A DNA stretch of 64,000 nucleotides from Actinoplanes lobatus (GTDB lineage Bacteria > Actinomycetota > Actinomycetes > Mycobacteriales > Micromonosporaceae), in assembly GCF_014205215.1 (NCBI RefSeq), contig NZ_JACHNC010000001.1:439001-503000 (forward strand). The letters run 5' to 3'. Below, piece by piece: positions 43,366-51,855 of this stretch. The notes under the pieces are model-generated. The model saw only the letters and a program-made list of their open reading frames with translations, did not search any database and had not been told where the DNA came from. The translations under genes were made by a program, and so were the position numbers. Numbering within the stretch: position 1 is the stretch's first letter; the number at the start of each line of letters is the position of its first letter.

Positions 43366-43382
43366 CCTATCTGTTAGATAGG
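43366..43382. promoter_or_regulatory. CCTATCT-N3-AGATAGG palindrome before the winged-helix gene
   Basis: A perfect 7-3-7 inverted repeat, 64-80 nt upstream of the winged-helix start. It contains TTAGATAG, also found in the protease promoter. The position suits autoregulation. Confidence 0.55.
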
Positions 43383-43494
43383 CATCCGGGCAAGCAGTGT
43401 CGGGCGTCATATTCGCCATGGTGAAATTCTCCTACTAAATCTCTAGGATATGTGGGAGCCTCGTGCAGGCCAGATTCGAGAGAGGTGCACCGAC

Positions 43495-43977
43495 ATGACG
43501 GGAATCGTGGTGATCTCCGGCAACCCCCGGGCCGGGTCCCGGACGTCCACATTGGCCATCGCGGTCGGCCAGGCGATCGCCGGGCAGCTCGGGTCACCCG
43601 AGCCGCACGTGATCGAGGTCGGCTCGCTCGGCGCCGGCCTGCTCACCCCGGGCGACGAGGCGACGAAAGCCGCGCTCGCGGCGATCACCGATGCGAACCT
43701 CCTGGTCGTCGCGACACCCACCTACAAGGGCAGCTACACCGGAGTGCTCAAGGTGCTGCTCGACCAACTGCCGGCGCAGGCACTGGCCGGAAAACTGAGC
43801 GTCCCGGTGGTGACCGCCGGCGTCGCGCCGCAGGCCGCCGCGGCCGAGGCGATCCTGCGACAGCTGCTGGTCGAGCTCGGCGCCATCGTGGTCCGGCCGG
43901 GCCTGCCGGTGCTGGAGGCCGACCTGGCCGAGTCCACCGAGATCGCTCAGAAGTACGCGGCCGCGCTGGACTGGTGA
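43495..43977 (+). CDS. NADPH-dependent FMN reductase-like flavoprotein
   Basis: A 160-residue flavodoxin-like protein. ATG 43495 has GAGAGGTG 7 nt before it. The N-terminal IVVISGNPRAGSRTSTLA is the FMN phosphate loop, and VVATPTYKGSYTGVLKVLLDQLP is the second conserved stretch of SsuE/NAD(P)H-FMN reductases. Such enzymes supply reduced flavin to monooxygenases. No partner monooxygenase is adjacent. Confidence 0.88.
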   Translation: MTGIVVISGNPRAGSRTSTLAIAVGQAIAGQLGSPEPHVIEVGSLGAGLLTPGDEATKAALAAITDANLLVVATPTYKGSYTGVLKVLLDQLPAQALAGKLSVPVVTAGVAPQAAAAEAILRQLLVELGAIVVRPGLPVLEADLAESTEIAQKYAAALDW

Positions 43978-43981
43978 CCGA

Positions 43982-44611
43982 TCAGGACCGGTGGGCGAGC
44001 AGCGCCAGGCGCACCCGGTTCGGGCTCCCGGTCTTGGTCATCAGCGCGGTGATGTGGGTCTTCACCGTGGTCACCCCGATGTGCATGCGCTCGGCGATCT
44101 CGGTGTTGCTCAGACCCTCGCCGACCAGCCCGAGCACCTCCTCCTCACGGGCGGTCAACCCGGCCACCCGGGGGCGGGGCGCCGCCGGGCGGGCGTCGAC
44201 CGCGCGCCGCACCAGCCGCCGCAGCACCTCCCCGCTGAACGGGCTCTCCCCGGCGGCCACCTGCCGGATCCCGTTCAGCAGCTCGTCCGGTGGGGCGTCC
44301 TTGAGCAGGAAACCGCAGGCCCCGGCCTGGAGTGCCGGGTAGAGGTGGTCGTCGTCGCCGAAGGTGGTCAGCACCAGGACGCGGGACGCCGGCCGGGCGC
44401 CGATGATCCGGCTGGTGGCGGTGATCCCGTCGACGCCGGGCATGCGCAGGTCCATGACGATCACGTCGGGCAGCAGGCGGGCGGCCAGTTCGACCGCCTG
44501 CCGGCCGTCCCCCGCCTCGCCGACCACCTCCATGCCGTCCGCCGCGTCGCACAGCATCCGCAGCCCGGCACGGACCAGCTGCTGATCGTCCACAAGCAAC
44601 ACCCGGATCAA
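43982..44611 (-). CDS. NarL/LuxR-family response regulator
   Basis: A 209-residue regulator from TTG 44611, which overlaps the kinase stop (TTGA) and has GGGGAGG upstream. The receiver has DDQ, phospho-Asp in VIVMDLRMP, LTTFGD and FLLKD. The HTH has LTAREEEVLGLVGEGLSNTEIAERM in pieces, and TTVKTHITALMTKTG. Everything needed for phosphorylation is present, unlike in the orphan at 22.4-23.1 kb. Confidence 0.93.
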   Translation of the reverse strand: MIRVLLVDDQQLVRAGLRMLCDAADGMEVVGEAGDGRQAVELAARLLPDVIVMDLRMPGVDGITATSRIIGARPASRVLVLTTFGDDDHLYPALQAGACGFLLKDAPPDELLNGIRQVAAGESPFSGEVLRRLVRRAVDARPAAPRPRVAGLTAREEEVLGLVGEGLSNTEIAERMHIGVTTVKTHITALMTKTGSPNRVRLALLAHRS

Positions 44612-45762
44612 GACGCCTCCCCGGGCAGCACCGTACCCACCCGCCAGCCACGCCCGGACGGCCCGGCCGTCAGCACACCGCCGAGCACCTCGACCCGCTC
44701 CCGCATCCCGGTCAGCCCGTGCCCACCGCCGGGCGGCGTTTCCGTCCGCGCGACCCGGGCGCCACCGTCGTCGGCGACCTCCCAGTCCACATCGGCGCCG
44801 GACACCGACACCCGCAGCCGGGCGGTGGCCGACGGGCCGGCGTGCTTGGCGACGTTGGTGAGCGCCTCCTGGGTGAGCCGGAGCACGGCGAGACCGCGGA
44901 CCGCGTCCAGGCCGCCCACCGCCGGGTCGATCTCCGCCTCCACGATCACCCCCGCCCGGCGGGCCGTCTCCACGGCGCCGTCCAGTGCGGCGGGCAGGGC
45001 GGACGGCTCGATCGCGGTCAGGGCGGCGTCTCCCCGTACGCCATCGGGGTCTCGCAGCACCGCGACCAGCCGCCGCAGATCCGCCAAGGCCGCCGTCCCG
45101 GTCCGATGGACGTCGTCGAAGACGGCGGCCGTCTCCGGGCCGATCCCGGGCAGCACGTGGCGCGCCACCCCGACCCGCAGCACCATCGACGCGACGTGAT
45201 GGGCCACCACGTCGTGCAACTCCCGGGCGATGGCGCTGCGCTCGTCGGCACGGGCCGCCCGCTGCTCCGACTCGGCCCGGCGCATCGCCTGCACGGCCAG
45301 CTGCTGGTTGGTCCGCCCGACCGTGCCGAGCAGGATCGGCAGGCCCAGGTTGGTGCCCAGCCCGACGATCGCCTCGGTCACCGAGACGCCCGACCCGGGC
45401 AGCCCGAAGATCAGGTAGACGGCGGCGACCGACCCCGCGCCCACCCACACGTAGGCGAACCGCGGCGCCCAGAAGGCCAGCTCGCCGAGCGCCCACCCGG
45501 TGCCGACCTGGTTGATCGTCGAGTCGTCGAGAACGCTCAGCGCCACCGCGAACAGCACGGTCTGCACCGCCAGGTTGACCGGCTGCCGGTTGTGCAGCAG
45601 CAGGCCGAGCGCGAACGCGAGGACCGCGAGCACCCACTGTGGACCGGTCGGCGGAGTCTCCGTCCGGCAGGACACCAGCAGGTAGGACAGGCCGCTGATC
45701 TCCAGCAGGATCATCCGCGGCAGTGTGTCGCGAACGTTGAACAACCGACCCGCCCAGCCCAT
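44608..45762 (-). CDS. NarL-type sensor histidine kinase (HisKA_3)
   Basis: A 384-residue membrane kinase from ATG 45762. Several N-terminal membrane helices (about 14-155) are followed by a dimerisation helix with the phospho-His in AIARELHDVVAHHVASMV. The HATPase has an N-box LRLTQEALTNVAKHA and a G-box GHGLTGMRERVEVLGG. It is the partner of the regulator 3' to it by overlap. The final GHGLTGMRERVEVLGG resembles the GDAGLGLAGMAERAVLHGG relic at 23.2 kb, a useful comparison. Confidence 0.93.
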   Translation of the reverse strand: MGWAGRLFNVRDTLPRMILLEISGLSYLLVSCRTETPPTGPQWVLAVLAFALGLLLHNRQPVNLAVQTVLFAVALSVLDDSTINQVGTGWALGELAFWAPRFAYVWVGAGSVAAVYLIFGLPGSGVSVTEAIVGLGTNLGLPILLGTVGRTNQQLAVQAMRRAESEQRAARADERSAIARELHDVVAHHVASMVLRVGVARHVLPGIGPETAAVFDDVHRTGTAALADLRRLVAVLRDPDGVRGDAALTAIEPSALPAALDGAVETARRAGVIVEAEIDPAVGGLDAVRGLAVLRLTQEALTNVAKHAGPSATARLRVSVSGADVDWEVADDGGARVARTETPPGGGHGLTGMRERVEVLGGVLTAGPSGRGWRVGTVLPGEAS

Positions 45763-45767
45763 GCCGG

Positions 45768-46193
45768 TCAGCCTAGGCGCTGCGGCCACTGGGGGCGCAC
45801 CGCCAGGTAGGCGGCCAGCCCGAGCGGCCCGAGCATGATGGTGAGCAGCAGGATCGGCGCCATCACCAGCGCCGGCACGCCACGCTCCCGGCTGTCCAGG
45901 TAGGACCACCGGCCGACGAACAGGTCGAAGGCGATCATGTGGGCCCAGCCGGCGGCCGCGCCGTCCGCGGAACCGAGCAGTTCACGCACCCCGCTCAGGG
46001 TCGGGTCGCTGACCCCGGCCCACACCTCGCCGAAGTTCGCCACGACCAGCACCGCGTAGATCGCCACGATCGGCAGGACGATCAGCGGGCTCCGCACGAT
46101 CCGCTGCGTCCACGACCAGCGCGGCAGCAGGACCATCAGCGCCCAGAACGGCGCGGCCAGCAGGAACGTCAGGTCGAACAGCAACTCGGTCAC
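45768..46193 (-). CDS. ABA4-like (DUF4281) membrane protein
   Basis: A 141-residue protein from GTG 46193 with GGAGGACGAC before it. Four membrane helices are visible (LLFDLTFLLAAPFWALMVLLP; LIVLPIVAIYAVLVV; a third near AHMIAFDLFVGRWSYLD; a fourth VMAPILLLTIMLGPLGLAAYL). The third carries AFDLFVGRW, the ABA4/DUF4281 signature, which in plants is tied to neoxanthin formation. The bacterial role is unknown. Its start overlaps the previous stop by GTGA. Confidence 0.85.
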   Translation of the reverse strand: MTELLFDLTFLLAAPFWALMVLLPRWSWTQRIVRSPLIVLPIVAIYAVLVVANFGEVWAGVSDPTLSGVRELLGSADGAAAGWAHMIAFDLFVGRWSYLDSRERGVPALVMAPILLLTIMLGPLGLAAYLAVRPQWPQRLG

Positions 46194-47089
46194 GTCGTCC
46201 TCCGGACCACGGTGATGCTCGCGACGGTGGTCACCGCCGCCAGGGCGGCCAGCGCGGCCAGGGTGAGACCATCCGGTTGCAGCAGCGGTTGCGCCCGCAG
46301 CGCCTGCCAGGTCAACAACAGCACGAGTACGGCGTACGCGCACCCGATGATCAGCATGAGACGGGCCCGCGCGCGCGGCACCCAGCCGGTCCACCGCCCC
46401 ATCGCGTAGGCCAGCAGCGGCAGCGCCTGGAGGGCGTGCAGCCCGACGAAGTGGCTGATCCGCAGGTCGCCGCCGACGGTGCTCCAGCCGGTGATCGGCA
46501 TGCCCGGCCCGCCGTCCTCGACACCGACCGAGTGCGCCCCGATCGCTCCTCCGTCGGTCACCTGCGAGGTCATCAGGAAGCCGAGCGCCATGCCGAGCAG
46601 TGAGACGGCCAGGCCCAGCCGGATCGCGTAGGCGGCCACCCGGTCCGGGATCCGCTGCCGCAACGTCACCACCCCGATCACCACCTGGGCGAGGAACAGC
46701 ACCATGATCGAGGTGCCCATCGCCGACCAGAGGATCGCATCGAACGGCGTTGCCACGTTGTAGTGGCTGGTCGTGCCGCGGGCCACCTGGGTCACGATGA
46801 TCGCGAGTTCCACCACCGCGACGCCGACGACGACGATCCCCGACCATTCGGCGGCGCGGCTGCGGCGGGGCAGGATCGCCAGCATCCAGGCCAGCGTCCA
46901 GGCGTAGAGGACGAACGAGACGGCGAACTTGAACGGCTTCAGCCAGATCGGCACACCGGTGAGGATCCGGTCGTCGGCGACGATCCCGACGGCCGAGACG
47001 AGAGCCAGCACCGCGGCGGCCGCGGTGAGCCAGAGCAGCGGCCGGTTCCAGCGGACCGGTCTGCGCAACAGCGAATCGACGGTGGTCAT
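46190..47089 (-). CDS. Unrecognised polytopic membrane protein
   Basis: A 299-residue protein from ATG 47089 with GAGGA close upstream. About eight membrane segments are seen (LLWLTAAAAVLALVSAVGIV, PFKFAVSFVLYAWTLAWMLA, IVVVGVAVVELAIIV and others), with a conserved-looking loop HSVGVEDGGPGMPITGWSTVGGD in pieces. I do not recognise the family. It is coupled to the ABA4-like gene, and the two probably act together in the membrane. Confidence 0.75.
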   Translation of the reverse strand: MTTVDSLLRRPVRWNRPLLWLTAAAAVLALVSAVGIVADDRILTGVPIWLKPFKFAVSFVLYAWTLAWMLAILPRRSRAAEWSGIVVVGVAVVELAIIVTQVARGTTSHYNVATPFDAILWSAMGTSIMVLFLAQVVIGVVTLRQRIPDRVAAYAIRLGLAVSLLGMALGFLMTSQVTDGGAIGAHSVGVEDGGPGMPITGWSTVGGDLRISHFVGLHALQALPLLAYAMGRWTGWVPRARARLMLIIGCAYAVLVLLLTWQALRAQPLLQPDGLTLAALAALAAVTTVASITVVRRTT

Positions 47090-47165
47090 GTCCTCAGGCT
47101 CGTCCCGGGAACGGCCCGGATCGCCCGACCCGCGGCCGCTGTGCTGTCCGCTGGTCGGAGCCCTT

Positions 47166-47183
47166 CTCCTACCGGGGTAGGAG
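47166..47183. promoter_or_regulatory. CTCCTACC-GG-GGTAGGAG operator between divergent genes
   Basis: A perfect 8-2-8 palindrome, 18 nt before the leaderless GTG at 47201 and 77 nt upstream of the divergent gene. It overlaps the -35 position of the TAATAC -10 sequence at 47188-47193. It is a good candidate for a repressor site. Confidence 0.65.
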
Positions 47184-47200
47184 GCGGTAATACTGGCGCG

Positions 47201-48628
47201 GTGGATCACAGCCCTGGCCTGACCGACTTCCCCGCGGACGAGAGCGGACGGCGCAGCAGCATCGCGTTCGGCCGGTCCGTCGTCGCCGACGCCCTGCGCC
47301 ATGTCGACCCGGCGGCCGCCGCGGCCGCCGAGCGGGAGAGCGACTGGCGGCGCGGCTACCTGCGGCACTTCCGGGCTCTCGTGGAGACCGGTCTGGCCGC
47401 CGACGGGTCGGTCGGCTACGAGATCGCCGAAGCCGGTCTGGCGTCGGTGCAGGCCCGCGTGCGGTACCGCCGCGACGACGGCGACTTCACCCTGGCCCAG
47501 GCACTGCTGGCGACGCCGGACCGGCCCCTGGACACGGTCGAGGTGAAGGGCACCGGCGAGCCGGAGCGGGAGGTGGTCCTGCCGTACCGGGGTGAGCTGC
47601 TGCGCGGCGACGGCCTGCTACGGCGGCTGGACGCGTGGGTGGCCGCCGGCGTCATCGAGGAGTCGTGCGCCGAGGCGGTCCGCGAGGTGGCCGGCTCCCC
47701 GGACTGGCTGGACCTCAGCGACCAGACCCTGGTCGCGCTCGGCGCCGGCACCGAGATGGGCCCGGTCTCCTCGGTGCTCGGCTGGGGCGGCACCGTCGTC
47801 GCCGTCGACCTGCCCCGCCCGCACCTGTGGGAGCGGGTCGAGGGGGTCGCCGCGCAGAGCGCCGGGCGGCTGCTCGCCCCGGCGTCCGGCCCCACCCCCG
47901 GGGCGGACCTGCTCCGGGACCTGGCCGCGGTGGCGCAGTGGCTGCTCGGCATCGACGGGCGGCTCGTCCTCGGCAACTACGTGTACGCGCCGGGCTCGGC
48001 GTACCCGCTGCTGGCGGCCGCCGTCGACGCGCTCGGCACCCACCTGCGGCAGCACCGGCCGGACACCGCGCTCGCCTTCCTGGCCACCCCGACCGACGTC
48101 TACGCGGTCCCGGCCGGAGCCGTCACCCAGGCCCGCGAGCGGTACGCCGCCCGGTCCCGCCGCGCCCGGGTGACCGCGGCCCTCTCCGGTGGCCGTCTGC
48201 TGCGCCCCAACTACCCGTGCGACGTGGCCCCCGGCCTCAACGACAGCCTGGTCCCGCAGCAGGGGCCGAACTACGCGCTGGCCAAGCGCATCCACCGCTG
48301 GCGGGCCACGGTGACCCGGCGGGACGGGGTGGTGAGCTTCGCGGTGGCGCCGCCCACCCGTACCCGGTCGGTGCTCCAGAACCGCCTGCTGGCCGCCGCG
48401 TACGCCGGAGCGCATCTCTTCGACGTGGAGACGTTCGAACCGGCCACCGCGAGCCGGCTCATGGCGCTGCTGCTGGTGCACCAGCTCCGCAAACCCCGGG
48501 CGGCGTCCCCGGCGGCCTGGCAGGACGAGGCGGCCGGCGCGGCCCACGGTGGACTGTGGCGGGCCGCCTACCATCCGCGGACCGCCCTGCCGCTGGCCGC
48601 GGTCCGTGGCCTGGTGCTGCCCCGATGA
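47201..48628 (+). CDS. Rossmann-like protein, possibly methyltransferase-fold
   Basis: A 475-residue protein from GTG 47201. TAATAC 7 nt upstream and no Shine-Dalgarno site suggest a leaderless mRNA. A nucleotide-binding pattern LVALGAGTEMGPVSSVLGWGGTVVAVDL (in pieces) begins near residue 180, followed by PRPHLWERV and, later, LLGIDGRLVLGNYVYAPG. This resembles SAM- or NAD-binding Rossmann folds. The C-terminal part includes NYPCDVAPGLNDSLVPQQGPNYALAKRIHRW (in pieces), not matched to any family I know. It overlaps the MobA-like gene by ATGA, so a shared pathway is likely. Confidence 0.72.
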   Translation: MDHSPGLTDFPADESGRRSSIAFGRSVVADALRHVDPAAAAAAERESDWRRGYLRHFRALVETGLAADGSVGYEIAEAGLASVQARVRYRRDDGDFTLAQALLATPDRPLDTVEVKGTGEPEREVVLPYRGELLRGDGLLRRLDAWVAAGVIEESCAEAVREVAGSPDWLDLSDQTLVALGAGTEMGPVSSVLGWGGTVVAVDLPRPHLWERVEGVAAQSAGRLLAPASGPTPGADLLRDLAAVAQWLLGIDGRLVLGNYVYAPGSAYPLLAAAVDALGTHLRQHRPDTALAFLATPTDVYAVPAGAVTQARERYAARSRRARVTAALSGGRLLRPNYPCDVAPGLNDSLVPQQGPNYALAKRIHRWRATVTRRDGVVSFAVAPPTRTRSVLQNRLLAAAYAGAHLFDVETFEPATASRLMALLLVHQLRKPRAASPAAWQDEAAGAAHGGLWRAAYHPRTALPLAAVRGLVLPR

Positions 48629-49170
48629 TCGCCGGTCTGCTGCTGGCGGCCGGCGCCGGCCGCCGGTACGGCATGCCCAAGGCCCTGATCCGGCACGGCG
48701 ACCGGCTGCTCGTGCAGCACGCCGCCGGGGTGCTGCGGGCGGCCGGCTGCGACCGGGTCGTGGTGGTGCTCGGCGCGGCCGCCGACGAGGTCCGGGCGGC
48801 CGCCCCGGATCTGCCTTCGACGGTGGTCAACCCGGATTGGGAGTCCGGGATGGGCTCCTCGCTGCGGACCGGGCTCGGGGTTCTGGCGGAAACCGAGGCG
48901 ACGGCCGCCGTGGTGCTGCTCGTGGACATGCCCGGGGTCAGCGCCGAGGCGGTCCGGCGGGTGCTGGCGCACGCGTCGCCGTCCGCCCTCGCGCAGGGTG
49001 GCTACGGTGACCGCCGCGGGCATCCGGTGCTGCTCGGGCGCGACCACTGGGCCGGGGTGTCGGCGAGCGCGGTCGGGGACCGGGGCGCCCGGGACTATCT
49101 GCGGGCCCACGACGTGCTGGTGGTGCCGGTCGGGGACGTCGCGGACGACACCGACATCGACGTTAAGTGA
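48625..49170 (+). CDS. MobA-like NTP transferase
   Basis: A 181-residue nucleotidyltransferase of the MobA/MocA group. ATG 48625 overlaps the previous stop. Motifs: GLLLAAGAGRRYGMPKALI (GTP/CTP-binding loop with the signature Gly-x-Gly-x-Arg-x-Gly), WESGMGSSLRTGL, and LLVDMPGVSAEAV (metal-binding Asp). The closest enzymes add CMP or GMP to molybdopterin, but many relatives modify other small phosphorylated molecules. No molybdenum genes are nearby. Confidence 0.88.
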   Translation: MIAGLLLAAGAGRRYGMPKALIRHGDRLLVQHAAGVLRAAGCDRVVVVLGAAADEVRAAAPDLPSTVVNPDWESGMGSSLRTGLGVLAETEATAAVVLLVDMPGVSAEAVRRVLAHASPSALAQGGYGDRRGHPVLLGRDHWAGVSASAVGDRGARDYLRAHDVLVVPVGDVADDTDIDVK

Positions 49171-49364
49171 CCGCACTGTTGCCCAAAATTACCGGCAACC
49201 TATCCGGTCTTTTCGCACACTTAGACAGTAGAAAGCAATTCTGTATTCGCGCCAATAGACAGTTACTTAATTGATTTCCGGCAGTTGACAATCGGCGTCG
49301 AAGCAATTCAAGATGGTCACGCTCCCAATTCCCCGGGGAGCGTTTCCCCGACGAAAGGCTTCGC
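49171..49364. promoter_or_regulatory. A+T-rich promoter region of the pectate lyase gene
   Basis: A patch much lower in GC than the surroundings. It contains TAGACAGTA/TAGACAGTT direct repeats, GAAAGCAATTC/GAAGCAATTC repeats about 68 nt apart, and a TTGACA hexamer near 49285. The repeats suggest a regulator site for the lyase. No -10 was assigned with confidence. Confidence 0.4.
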
Positions 49365-50168
49365 GTGTTCAACAATCTGCGGAAACGGTGGCGGGCCGGT
49401 GTGGTGGCGATCGCCGCCCTCGGACTGGGGCTCGGCGCCGTGGTCTACACGCAGGGCGCCTCGGCCGCGACATGGCCGTCCGCCACCGGCTCGGTCGCGC
49501 TCAGCGCCAGCAAGTCGGTGTCCGGCACCCTGGACGGCGGCCTGAAGCGCTACTACGGCAGCGGCGCGCTCGGCACCGACGACCAGGACGAAGGCCAGGA
49601 CCCGCTGTTCATCCTGGCGGACGGCGCCACCCTGAAGAACGTCATCATCGGCTCCCCGGCCGCGGACGGCGTGCACTGCCTCGGCTCCTGCACCATCTCC
49701 AACGTGTGGTGGGAGAACGTGGGCGAGGACGCCGCCACGTTCAAGGGCGGCTCCAGCGCCAAATACACCGTCACCGGCGGCGGCGCGAAGGGCGCCGACG
49801 ACAAGGTGTTCCAGCACAATGGCGGCGGCACCCTGACGATCAGCGGATTCGCGGTCAGCGATTTCGGCAAGCTCTACCGTTCCTGCGGCAACTGCAAAAC
49901 CCAGTACAAGCGGGCCGTCGTCGTGAAGAACGTCGCCGTCACCTACCCGGGTTCCAGCCTCGTCGGCATCAACTCGAACTACGGCGACACGGCCACCTTC
50001 TCCGGCATCACCATCACCGGTGACAGCAGCAAGAAGATCTCCATCTGCGTCACCTACAAGGGCAACAACACCGGCGCCGAACCCACCAAGCTCGCCACCT
50101 ACAAGGGCAGCACCGGCGGCGACGGCACCTACTGCAAGTTCACCACCTCGAACATCACCTACAAGTAG
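49365..50168 (+). CDS. Secreted pectate lyase, PL3 type
   Basis: A 267-residue secreted enzyme from GTG 49365 with GAAAGG 6 nt before it. The signal peptide (about 1-34) ends near QGASAA. The mature part is a right-handed beta-helix of polysaccharide lyase family 3: GATLKNVIIGSPAADGVHC, CTISNVWWENVGEDAATFKG and FGKLYRSCGNC. The conserved Asp/Lys set and four or more cysteines are present. It cleaves polygalacturonate by beta-elimination, using Ca2+. The kdgK-eda pair near 57 kb would process the downstream product, although the genes are not adjacent. Confidence 0.93.
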   Translation: MFNNLRKRWRAGVVAIAALGLGLGAVVYTQGASAATWPSATGSVALSASKSVSGTLDGGLKRYYGSGALGTDDQDEGQDPLFILADGATLKNVIIGSPAADGVHCLGSCTISNVWWENVGEDAATFKGGSSAKYTVTGGGAKGADDKVFQHNGGGTLTISGFAVSDFGKLYRSCGNCKTQYKRAVVVKNVAVTYPGSSLVGINSNYGDTATFSGITITGDSSKKISICVTYKGNNTGAEPTKLATYKGSTGGDGTYCKFTTSNITYK

Positions 50169-50251
50169 GAAACGGCTCCCGCGGCCGCCACGCCGAAGCG
50201 CTCCCCCAGCGCTTTCCCCCGGCATGAGCAGCGCGGAGCCAACGGTGAAAC

Positions 50252-50281
50252 GGCCGGACCCGGTGCCAGACGGGTCCGGCC
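50252..50281 (+). terminator. Intrinsic terminator after the pectate lyase
   Basis: A perfect 11-bp stem (50252-50262 with 50271-50281) around an 8-nt loop, followed by TTTCCC and then a longer T-run in TTTCCTTTTTG. Confidence 0.85.
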
Positions 50282-50394
50282 TTTCCCATTTCCTTTTTGT
50301 ACGGACGTGCCGAGTCCCGTGGCATCAACGCGATTCACTGCAACGCAGGCCCGTGCCGCGCCCGCCGGGCGTGAGCGGCCGCTCACCCTCAACA

Positions 50395-50540
50395 CCCCCA
50401 CCCCCACCCCCAGCCCAGGCAGCCCTCACCACCTCCACCCCCAGCCCAGGCACCCCTCACCACCTCCACCCCCAGCCCAGGCACCCCTCACCACCTCCAC
50501 CCTCAGCCCGGGCACCACCCCACCCCCAGCCCAGGCACCC
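50395..50540. repeat. 31-bp direct repeat, about four copies
   Basis: The unit is CCCAGGCACCCCTCACCACC plus CTCCACCCCCAG; CAGCCCAGG begins at 50411, 50442, 50473 and (as CAGCCCGGG) 50504, a 31-bp period. It is C-rich on the plus strand, with no gene. Confidence 0.85.
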
Positions 50541-50652
50541 CTCCCACCCACCGCGACCCGGCCCCTGAGGCAGGCCAGGCACCCATCGCGCACCTCACTG
50601 CCGTAACGCCGCTCACGCACCCGCCCCACTGCGGCTGGCACCACCCCACCCG

Positions 50653-51665
50653 ACGCGACCTTGGACGATCAACCACCCCCAGCGGTGAAAAAGGCCCCAA
50701 GATCGCGGGTGGCGCGGGTGACGCGGGTGGCGCCACCACCACCCGACGCGATCGTGGACGATCAGCCACCCCAGCGGTCGAAACGCGCCCAAGATCGCGG
50801 GAGATGGCGCGGAAGACGGATATGGCGCGGCAGGCGCCATCCCCACCAGGCGCAATCTTGGACGATCAGCCACCCTTGGCGGTGGGGAAACGTCCAAGAT
50901 CTGCGGGCGCGGAAGCGTGGCCCGGCAGGCGCGGAACGGTAACGGCAGACGCCACGCCCCGCCAGGCACGACCCTGGACGATCAACCACCCACAGCGGTG
51001 AGAAGACGTCCAAGGTCGCGGGAGGCGCGGGAGGTTGGCGGCTGACACCGGGCACGCCAGGCGCGATCCTGGACGATCAGCCACCCTCGGCGGTGGGGAA
51101 ACGTCCAAGATCTGCGGGGCGCGGAAGCGTGGCCCGGCAGGCGCGGAACGGTAACGGCAGACGGCACGCCCCGCCAGGCACGACCCTGGACGATCAACCA
51201 CCCACAGCGGTGAGAAGACGTCCAAGGTCGCGGGAGGCGCGGGAGGTTAGCGGCTGACACCGGGCACGCCAGGCGCGATCCTGGACGATCAGCCACCCTC
51301 GGCGGTGGGGAAACGTCCAAAATCGCGGGGCGCGGAAGCGTGGCCCGGCAGGCGCGGAACGGTAACGGCAGACGCCACGCCCCGCCAGGCACGACCCTGG
51401 ACGATCAACCACCCACAGCGGTGGGAAAACGTCCAAAATCGCGGAAGGCGCGGAAGGCGCGGAAGGCGCGGAAGGCGCGGAAGGCGCGGAAGGCGCGGAA
51501 GGCGCGGAAGGCGCGGAAGGCGCGGAAGGCGCGGAAGGCGCGGAAGGCGCGGAAGGCGCGGGAGAAGCCGGAGAAGCGGGAGGTTAGCGGCTGACACCGG
51601 GCACGCCAGGCGCGATCCTGGACGATCAGCCACCCTCGGCGGTGGGGAAACGTCCAAGATCGCGA
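50653..51665. repeat. Array of nine ~52-bp palindromic elements
   Basis: Nine imperfect inverted-repeat elements lie near 50653, 50746, 50852, 50969, 51063, 51181, 51275, 51391 and 51612. Each starts TTGGACGATCA or CTGGACGATCA, has a CCACCC...GCGGTG centre and ends in CGTCCAAG or a variant. From the third on, two forms alternate (alpha: GATCAGCCACCCTCGG; beta: GATCAACCACCCACAG) with two distinct spacers, so the higher-order unit is about 211 bp, with three near-identical copies. No transposase or Cas gene is adjacent. Confidence 0.9.
51441..51557. repeat. 13-copy 9-bp minisatellite inside the palindrome array
   Basis: Thirteen identical GCGGAAGGC units between the last beta and the last alpha element, expanding one spacer. 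The unit is different in sequence from the ACGGGCAGC minisatellite at 31.7 kb, but both are 9 bp. Confidence 0.95.
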
Positions 51666-51689
51666 GGTGTGGGAGGGGCGCGCAGGAGA

Positions 51690-51855
51690 AGCGGGAGGCG
51701 CGGGAGGACGGAGGCGCGGGAGGACGGAGGGGCGGGAGGACGGAAGGGCCGGAGGGGCGGGAGGACGGAGGGGCGGGAGGACGGAGGGGCGGGAGGACGG
51801 AGGGGCGGGAGGACGGAAGGGCCGGAGGGGCGGGAGGACGGAGGGGCGGGAGAGG
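51690..51855. repeat. G-rich 16-bp tandem repeat
   Basis: Variants of GCGGGAGGACGGAGGG repeated about nine or ten times, with some units as GGGCCGGAGGGGCGGGAG. The many GGG/GGGG runs could form G-quadruplexes. No ribosome site or coding start supports the long open frames here. Confidence 0.85.

Noticed and set aside
50653..51665. Resemblance to a CRISPR array
   Set aside because: The repeats are palindromic and vary, the spacers are themselves repeated, and there are no cas genes.
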